From Ixodes scapularis (Eukaryota; Arthropoda; Arachnida; Ixodida; Ixodidae), in NCBI RefSeq assembly GCF_016920785.2, contig NW_024609839.1, positions 24,491,085 to 24,555,084 on the forward strand: 64,000 bases of DNA, in the 5' to 3' direction. Positions 40,001 through 49,100 of this stretch are shown one piece after another. The stretch's first letter is position 1. Each line of letters begins with the position of its first letter. Below the pieces are notes generated by a model, which saw only the letters and a program-made list of their open reading frames with translations, was not told where the DNA came from and did no database searches. The position numbers and the translations under genes were made by a program.

Positions 40001-43000
40001 TAATGTCGTGTGGTACAACCACCTGCACTCCTATAGAAAGTTGGATAGAAACCGTTGTAAAAATGCTTCACTTAATTCCTGCGAAGCTTTGGTATAGCCA
40101 CTCAGAGTTTAAAATACGCTGGGTGTTACGAATCTAAACTACCATGTTATCGCTTCGTAGCTAATGATAAGTCATTAGCTTAAAAGAACCCTGAAGATAA
40201 AATCACAATAAAGGGGTCATATTGTGAAGGCACATCATAAGTTTATTCAGCTTTCAGTACCTATGGATAGGTACCTGCGAGGTAATTGTCAATTTGAATT
40301 GTCTTCTCATACCCTCCTGCCATCATGCTTTGAATAAGGTTGCCTTAGAAATACCTGTACATAATGCGGACGGAGATATGCTCTTAATCAGGTTATAAGC
40401 TTTTTTTAACGAAATAATTAATGAATGACGAAATTTGATGCCCTACCAACGCAACTATATAAAAACTGAATGTTTGATTGCTCTTCCTTATTTATCGCCT
40501 TGCATCTATTTTTCTTGTTCAAGGCTCAATGTAATAAAATGTTGGTACCAGCTATGAAATACTACATCAAGTATAACCCTCACACTATTTCAAAATACAG
40601 GTAAGCTTAGTGATTTTCTGCATGTGATCTGTCATATACGTTTGAATTAACGTAAATTTGAGCAATGAAAAATTGACTTCTTGTTTCGTAAACCAAGCAG
40701 ATGTCTTTATGATTATACAAAGGTCGTGAAGAGAGCCACTTGTCTAAAAAATACACACGGGGAAAGTAAAATCTAGCAACATAAATTTTCAACGATTCGT
40801 GGTTGATTCGCCTCTTTACTAAACTGCGGAACGCTTCAAAATGCCACAGGATAGATTTTCTTGGCGATAAATCTCGAGAGTCACGTACTCGTACATTGCG
40901 CGACACTACACTCTTAAAACACTGGGTGCATATATTTTTTCACAAAGGAAGGAACGATATTGTCCCCTATGTTCCTTTAGAAACGGAGCAATGTTAGTCC
41001 CTTCAAACAGGAAGCGACGCTACTCCTTCGTCTGCGTAGCAGAATAGTGGCTAGGAACCAAGTGAATTGAGCTCAGTAAGGCTTACCGAGGACGCAAGGA
41101 CGCTATGCATAGCGTAGGTCTTTACGCGGAACGCTGGCTCGATTCAACCGAATAGAGCTACCCTAGTTTTCGGACAGGCACTAACCTATCGGAAATGCGA
41201 GGCAAGTTCGTTTTTGCAAGGTCACCGATTCGATAGACTGCGCTTCTGCTATTCCCGCCATCTGCTCGATTCGCGCTCCTGGCCGCCATGCCTGATGGGA
41301 CTGCACCCCGGCGCACCGTCGATTTTCTTGGTGCGCTTTGAGGCAACAAAAAAACGCACCGGGAGGGTGCGCTCCGTCCATCGAATATGTCCGGTGCGCA
41401 CCAGTGCATTTCATTGAAGACGGCGGGGCGCATCTCGGTACCCCGGTGCGCACCAATGCGGATGATCGAGGATGCTATTAATATCATCCTGCTGTTACAC
41501 CACTGATACGCGAATGGTCACATCGGCGGCAATTGCACTCTTCGTTCACAACTCACAACACTGCCATCGCGACGTTGCTGCCATCTTTATGGCACGCGAA
41601 AATACAAAACGGGGTTGGTGGCCGGTTGGCATTCAGCATAAAGAGACAGAGCCGAACGCGGCGCAGAGGATAAGCAGCCACCCGGCAGCAAAACCTGCCT
41701 TTCTTGGACGCAGTTTTCGCGACTTCCATAACGTCGTCAGCGCTGTCACGTCGTTCCGCGTGGTTCCGCCATCCGGAGACGTCTATCTTAGCCCAGTGTG
41801 CATAGCACTGCTGGCAACGCTCCGGAATTTAACTGTTTCTAACGGCTTCGTTGGCTCGTTTGACAAAATTATCCCTAAAAACGTCAATGCAACCGAGATG
41901 TTCTGCACATGTGGACTGGGAGACAGAATTACATGCAACCTTCGCTGCCGTTGAAGCTCGATCAACTGAACAATGCTCATTAAACAACGCGCGTGACGTG
42001 TTCGAAACACGAAACCGAAAAAGAACGAGGCGGTTTTCAGACAACTTTGAAGCCTGTGCGTCACGTGGCATGACGTCACATCCCGGAGGTCTGCACGGGC
42101 GCTGATTTGACGCAAGTGCCGGGTCAGAGTTTGCGTGGGATTCGTTTCCTCTCATCTCACGCAAGCGCTGACTCGCATCCAATCAGCGTCCATGCAGGCA
42201 TCCGGGACGTGACGTCATGTCTCGTGACGCACAGGCTTGAAAGCTGTCTAGGAGGTGTTGGCGGAACCTTTCTCCCGTCTGCCTGGAGATGGAGAAAAAC
42301 GGCTCGTTCCTCCCTTCTCATGTCCGCTTGGGGGCGCGTTAGTAGAAGGGAGGAAGACGCGCCGGTACCTTTTTCCTTTTTTGTTTTCTTAGAATGCACT
42401 AGATCGAACAGGGCATCCGCGCTTTTTCGCCGTTTAGTTTAGAAGTGTACAAACGGGAATAAAATTTTACCACTTAGGTTAGTTGCCCAAAGAAGCACGT
42501 TAGTAGTCCTGAGTGCTCCTCGATTTGTAGGAAAAAAAAAGAAAACGGCGAACGTTTGTTCGCATTAACAGCGGCGCACTATATAGAGGCATGATCGAAT
42601 AAAGGGAGGCAGTTCGGCCAAGAGATCCTCCTTCGCCACGTTCCGACGGCCGAAGGACTTCTTTTGGCATGGTGCCGCGCGTCACCGTCTGGTTGTTCGA
42701 TATAGGTATTGATTAAAATTACATTACGCGCTATTAGGACGATTGTTCGCGAGCACTACTGACGCATCCCGTCATAACTGTTTGATTAAAACTCTCATCA
42801 GTAGTTATGACTCGTTCAAGGTTATTGAACTAAAAATTGTTTAAAGAAGAAAAAAAAAGAGTTTACTCAGACAGCACGCCCGAGACACGTCTAGCTTATA
42901 ACAAGATTTTCAATCCTATGAGTCTAACTTGGGGCTAACTGCCCCAAGTTAAGGCTCGTTCACACTCTTGCAACTGAGTACGACCGAGAGACACCAGACC

Positions 43001-44663
43001 AGTTTTTAATCCACTTGCGACGTATTAGAACCGGATGCGATGCTGCGGAGCTGGTCCTAAGACGTCGCTAGAGGATTAAAAACCGGTCTGGTCTCCTTCG
43101 GTCGTACTGGGTGAAAGAGTGTGAACTTAAAGGGCCGTTCACACTCTTGCGACCGAGTTAGACCGAGAGAGACCAGACCGATTTTTAAACCTCTTGCGAT
43201 CTCTTAGGACCAGCTCCGCTGCAGCGCATCCGGTCCTAAGAAGCCGCAAAAGGCTTAAAAACCTCTTTCGGTCTTACTCGGTGGCAAGAGTGTGAACGGC
43301 GCTTTAAACTCCTAGGAGCAGACGAACTCGCACAGCGTGCGAGTTTGTCTGCTCCTTGCGCACCTTATGCCCTTGTTTACCCCCAAATCTGTCCACGTGC
43401 CTTTGTTTTACACGACCACGACCATAGCCTCCTATATACTGGCAAAGCCTGGCAGATCACCACTAGAAGCGACCGCCGAAATGGAAAAGCTGGAGCGGCA
43501 GACAACGGATGAGAGAAGGGCCACGTGACTTGCGCCCCGCTGCGGCGAGGCGCCGAAACACACTTCTCCCGAGCGAACAAGTGTGTTTCGGGTCCTCGCC
43601 GCTGCAAAAGCTGTGCGCTGAAGTCCAGGTTCCCCGAGAAATGGCTCTTTGATGCTCTGTGCTACAAGATCCTCGCGCTCCAAACCTGCGACCGGGCACT
43701 GCATGGCTCCGTCGTCGAACTGCCAGGTTTTGGGAGTATAGAGGAGGCTATGCCACAACCGATGACGGCGAGCGCTTGGTTGCCACGTCATCGTGCGTTC
43801 CCTACAAATCTATGCTGTCATTTGATTGACGAGCCCCTTTTGGCGTTCTGATGCACCAAAAACCTTTTTGGAACACTTGCTGGCCGTATGCCTTTCTTCT
43901 CCATTGCGTAAGTTAGTGCCAGAGTACTCCTCATTTGATTTCTATGTTGTTGTTTGTTTTTTGGCGGGGGGGGGGGGGGGGGGGGAAAGGTCGCTAGACA
44001 ACTGCCGAATTTCTATATTTCAGCCTAATATATCAGATAACAAGTTCATCCTAACGTTTTCGTGTCTTTTTTTATCCCTTCCAGTCCGCGTCCTTTTCAG
44101 TGCAGCACAATCGTATATCTTTTGCGGCTTTGTGTCGAAGCTCATTGCGCTCGGCAGGGGTCCAATTCCCCAGAAGTGAAGTAAAACTCCGACACTTGTT
44201 TAGTGATTTAGGCACGAAGATTGCAGGGGAGAGCCAAACTACCATGCATTGAAGCCTAAATTCGGCACTTGGTGATTAAGTACCAAGATACGCAGAGGCA
44301 GGCCAAAAAAAGGGGCTCCACCTTGGCTCGTGTGCTACTAATTGCCGTATATTTTAATTAAAAAAATAATTTGCCCCAAAATAAACCGTCCTACCGGGTA
44401 TCCTTACTTTTTACAATATTATATTTATTATGTTATAAAGACAAAGGCAAAATCCGGGATTTTTCGTTAGTAAAGTTGCAAAATAAAGCGTTGGCGCGGT
44501 GACTGTCCGTCTGATATGTAGAAGCATTTGTAGAATTGATCGTCGAGGAAGCCATCGCGCAAATGTTGCGCATTTCATAATAATCATGAAAAAATAGAAG
44601 GCGACGAAATCCTCGGAAAGCGGATGGGAATAGTGAGTCTGCTTCCGCTCAACCCTCATCCTG

Positions 44664-44721
<58 letters not shown>

Positions 44722-46073
44722 TGTTCCGAGCGCTTCAGCCGTTGACCTTTTCCTACTGTCCGTACTTTTTCCTCCTTCTCTTCATGTCCCCGTTTGTCTT
44801 GTTTACTTTCGCCCGTTACAATCGCCCCCATCTAAGGAACTGTCCGACCCGAACAAAAATCGCGTGTCACATGAGGTTTGAGTTGACTGACATGAGCTGT
44901 CAAAGTCCGGTGTCTTCCTCGTTGAGGCAGCGTTCTCAGTTCCTCAAGGCGATATGTTTTGAGTGTCGTTAGGTGTAGCTGTTGAAGATGCGTATCATTA
45001 AATCGATAGTCCAGAGCTTGTAAAAGATGTTCATATGTAGTTCGACTTTAATCCGGTACACACTGGAGGGACTTTGCCGGTTTTCCACGTAGCTGAGCGA
45101 CTGAGGCAGCAGCCTTGCCAGGGGAGTCCCGGTCATTGTGTAGACCCACCGTTTCGAATTGCACGATGAACGCCCTCCAGGAGCCAAGACCATCGAACGT
45201 CGGGGGTTTGAGCCGCCTAGCGCCGGAATCCAATGTATATCTCTGCCTGTCTCTCGGGCTCATTGTTTCTGCAATGGCGGATCGCCGTTGCTTCCTGATA
45301 GGCGGAAGGATCACCCGAACCTTCTGGTCGCGTATCAGTTTGTAGGGCCTGTTCCATGTACTCCAGTCGAGTATGTACAGGGGAGAGGTGTTAATGTACA
45401 TCGGTGACTTGTTGATGTAAAGTCTGCTTCACGTTCGCAATGCGAGGTGCAAGGCGATCTTCGAAGTGTGCAAGTATATTTACAACGTCAGTCAAGCTCT
45501 TCTCCACCAACCGATTGTAAAGCTGTTCAGTGAGTCGCTCCCAATTTGACTCCCGATTTGCGGGCTGGGAGCAAGCGTTCATGCTGAGCATACTGCCGCT
45601 GCCACTAAAATGTTCCGAGCGTTCCAGCCGTTGTCCTTTTCCTACTGTCCGTGTTTCGTCCTCCTTCTCTTCATGTCCCCATTAGTCTTCTTCACTTTCG
45701 CCCGTTGCAATGTATATATATATATATATATATGTATATATAAACGAACATATGCAGATGAATGAACCGTACTTAATCCAATAAATCAAAGAAATAAAGT
45801 TTTCAGGAACCCGCCGAAAGACAAAATCACGGCGGAGCCAGGATCCTGGCTCCGCCGTTAGCCAAAATAATAGCCAAAACCCAGGATTCTGGCTCCGGCG
45901 AAAGCCAAAATAACGGCGGAGCCAGGATCTTGGATCTGCCGTTATTTTGGCTTTCTGCGGGTTCTCGAAACCTTTAATTCTTTGATTAATTGAGTTAAGT
46001 ACGGCTGATTCATCTGCATATGTTCGTTTATATCCTCCTCAGAGACCATGTACGATGGTAGGAAGTGCCCGTG

Positions 46074-46104
<31 letters not shown>

Positions 46105-49100
46105 TTACAACGAAGCTGTATATGGCTAGGGTTCCGTGGATTTTTCGTATGCACGCGGCGCGCGCGCACGCCTTCTCCGTTTGAAAGATTCGAAGTAGAT
46201 AACAAAAATCACGGCCGGACTGGAAGCGTGCGCTCTCTTTCTCTTCTTACAGCCTTTGCGATTGGGGCAATCGCCACCTCCCGCCGCGATTCGCGGGGGC
46301 CTCTGTCACCTCACCCCTGAGCTACCCTTTGCCGTCTGCACAAAGCGCGTCTGACAGTGTATCTCAGCGCTGTCGCAAATTGCAGTTGAGATTTTTATAG
46401 CCTTTGACACCTGATCCTTACGTTTAGACTCTCAGCCACTATCTAAAGCGCTTTTGATGAGCCCGAACCGGTGAAAATTTGGCACACCTTTCCGAGAGAT
46501 TCGGGAGTAAACAGTAGTAAGTAGAGACAGCGAATGCAATTGTGGAAAAACTATACTCGTCTTTACCTCCAGGACTTCTGTTGCAACTCAAGAACAGGCT
46601 GAGAAGGACTCCTTCTACGTGGAGGAACTTTAAATGATAAATAATTCGTCCACTCTCGTGAAATGTAAGCAGGCCCAATCTATCTATCGCCGTAATCCGC
46701 ATCATCATTTCAAAGGTTGCACATGAAGTCGGTCAGCTGCTCTAGACGAAGGTGTAGTAGTCTGTACAATTTTCGCACAGTGCTTCCTCGAGTGCTTCCT
46801 TGATGGTTTGGGCACATATCCAGCTGATTTTTCGTTTCTGTCCGTGACCGTCTTTGCATGGTTAATCAGAAGTATTCTGAGGAACTTAATGCAAATTAAA
46901 CCGGCCAAGCGCTTTGAGTGGCTACTGTCAATGCCCTCTGGGCAACTTAGGATTGGCGCGTCTTCGAGATAGGGTGCGATGAGTAAAGTTGCAGAACTAC
47001 GTGCACATTTGTACGCGGAAGGTGCTTAAGAGCCTTTTTTTTTAAAAAAAAGCAACAATGTTGTTCAAAAGTGCGAGGAACCTAGGATTTGGATAATGAA
47101 GTCCGCTTTTAACCTGGCCTTGGAATAAGACGAACAGATGATCACCTCTGCTACTCGTAGTCAACAGCATAGCACAGGCGTCGCACCCAAACTCACTAAT
47201 GAGGTTCACCAGATAGCCACCGACGTACAGCAGACCAGAGTATGTCACGGATGGAGATGGAGCGCAAGGCTCTTTCAGTTTTTTCAGGTTAGTGGTAACC
47301 TACGAAGCTCGAACCCCAGCGCAAAGTAGCTCGAAGGGACTCTGGGGACCCTCCGAGTGGGGTGAAGTGGGGTGAGCTGGTTGCGCCTCTGGTGGCAAGC
47401 AAGAGAACTACATACGGAGAAAAAATGCCCTTTGACTCGCGGGCGATTGCAAAGGCCGTAAGCAGAGAAAGAGAGCGTGCGCTTCCGGTCCGGCCGCGCC
47501 AAAATAAAGCGTTGATGAACGCGCGTGCAAGATTCTATTTGTTTTAAGCTTTCGCTTTAAAAATGTTAGGCGGGTTTCACATGCAGCGATCCCACGGGGC
47601 GAAATTGCTGCTGCTAGCGGCGTGGCGACACAGATCGCGAGGTTTCATTTCACATGAGCTTTTCCTGCTGTTGCGATGGCCAATGTTGCTTGCAGCAAGC
47701 AGATGTTCCTAAATTCCTTGAGCTGCGCGTCCCAAAGAACCCGACGCTTCGACACTTCACTGATAAACAGTTCAATGAACTGGGCACGATACATTTCGTC
47801 TTACTTGGTGTGACGATCTGTGTTGGAAACGACACGTCAATGTTGTTCAGATCTTCTTCTTCTTTTGTTTTTCTCACTAGCGCCCGCACAAGCCGCTTCT
47901 GATTGGCGTCTCTTGCCCTCGCTACAGTTGGTACTCAGGCGAGAAAAGTAAAAAAAAGCCGCGTAGTCTATTGAAAAAATAAATTGCGATGAAGGGGGCA
48001 GCAATCCCCCTCTTCCGTGATCTCCTGAGCAGTTCCTACGCGACTGCTGAAGTAAAGAATCTTGACCAGCCGGAAAAAAGAAGCCGCAAACCAGTCGCTT
48101 GAGTACTTTCTCTGCTTGTCTTCTGCTTCAAGAACGTGAAAACGCCGCCGTCCTATGTGCAAGTTTTCCAGCAATGTTTCTCCCCCAGTCACGTAATTTC
48201 CCGTCTCGCTGTGAGTGGCCAGCGCGAAAGCTGCCGCTCTGCCGCGACGAAAAAATTTCCAACCTGGTTGAACCGTGCCGCTCAGCCGCTGCGGTTGGCC
48301 AGAGCGCCGTGACGGCAGAAATCGCGCCGCTCTAGGGCCAAAATCGCTGCGTGTGAAACCCGCCTTATTGTTGCAGACGCCGGCACGTTCGGCGCGGAGA
48401 ACATCATTTCCTGTATTCTCCTTGATGCTTGGGTATTTTATCAATAGGTCTATTCATTAGAATAATTATAACTAGGCACCTTTTCAAGATCAGCCTATGG
48501 GCTCTCAGGTAGAAAATAAAGGTTTCTCAAACATTTGCCGCTGTGAGACCCGTGTCAGCCATGTCAACGCTCGCAACGCCCTCTCGTTGTCGTCGTTTGA
48601 AGCGCTTGTGTTTAGTTTCCTTTCCTTCCGCTCTCCCGGGGTGGCGGTCTCATCCCGCGTGTCTACTTTCCGCCGGGTGGTGGTCCCGTCGCGCGTGCCT
48701 GATTTCCTCCGGCCCCTCGGGGTGGGTCTGAGTCGTCTGCTAAACAGCTACGTTGGTCACCCACCTTCAAAGGGTGGAATGGCCCATGATTGTTTTTTCT
48801 GGCCGTCTCTGAGAAGAGAGTCCTTCGCCCTTGCCTATACCAGAATCTCATAGATTGACAAATCCGAAATGCTGCAACCTTTATGTCTCCTGCTGGAGGC
48901 CACCGCAGACACATATTGGACCATAGTCGCGTTGAGTCGATGAGTCGTCTCCGAACGCTCGCGCAGAACTCTACTTCAATCTGCGTTTCCCCCTCCCCTC
49001 ACCGCTGTCCTTGCGTAGGTTACGTAAAACTGTCGTCCGCTACGGCCTGGTTATCTAGGAGCTGGAGACCGCACAACTCGTTGATCGTATATGGCCAATC

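Noticed and set aside
43315..43355. Short hairpin as a microRNA precursor
   Set aside because: Arms are only 19 bp with a 3-nt loop, unlike animal pre-miRNAs.
44624..44881. Ile-Tyr repeat open frame
   Set aside because: Translation of the AT microsatellite.
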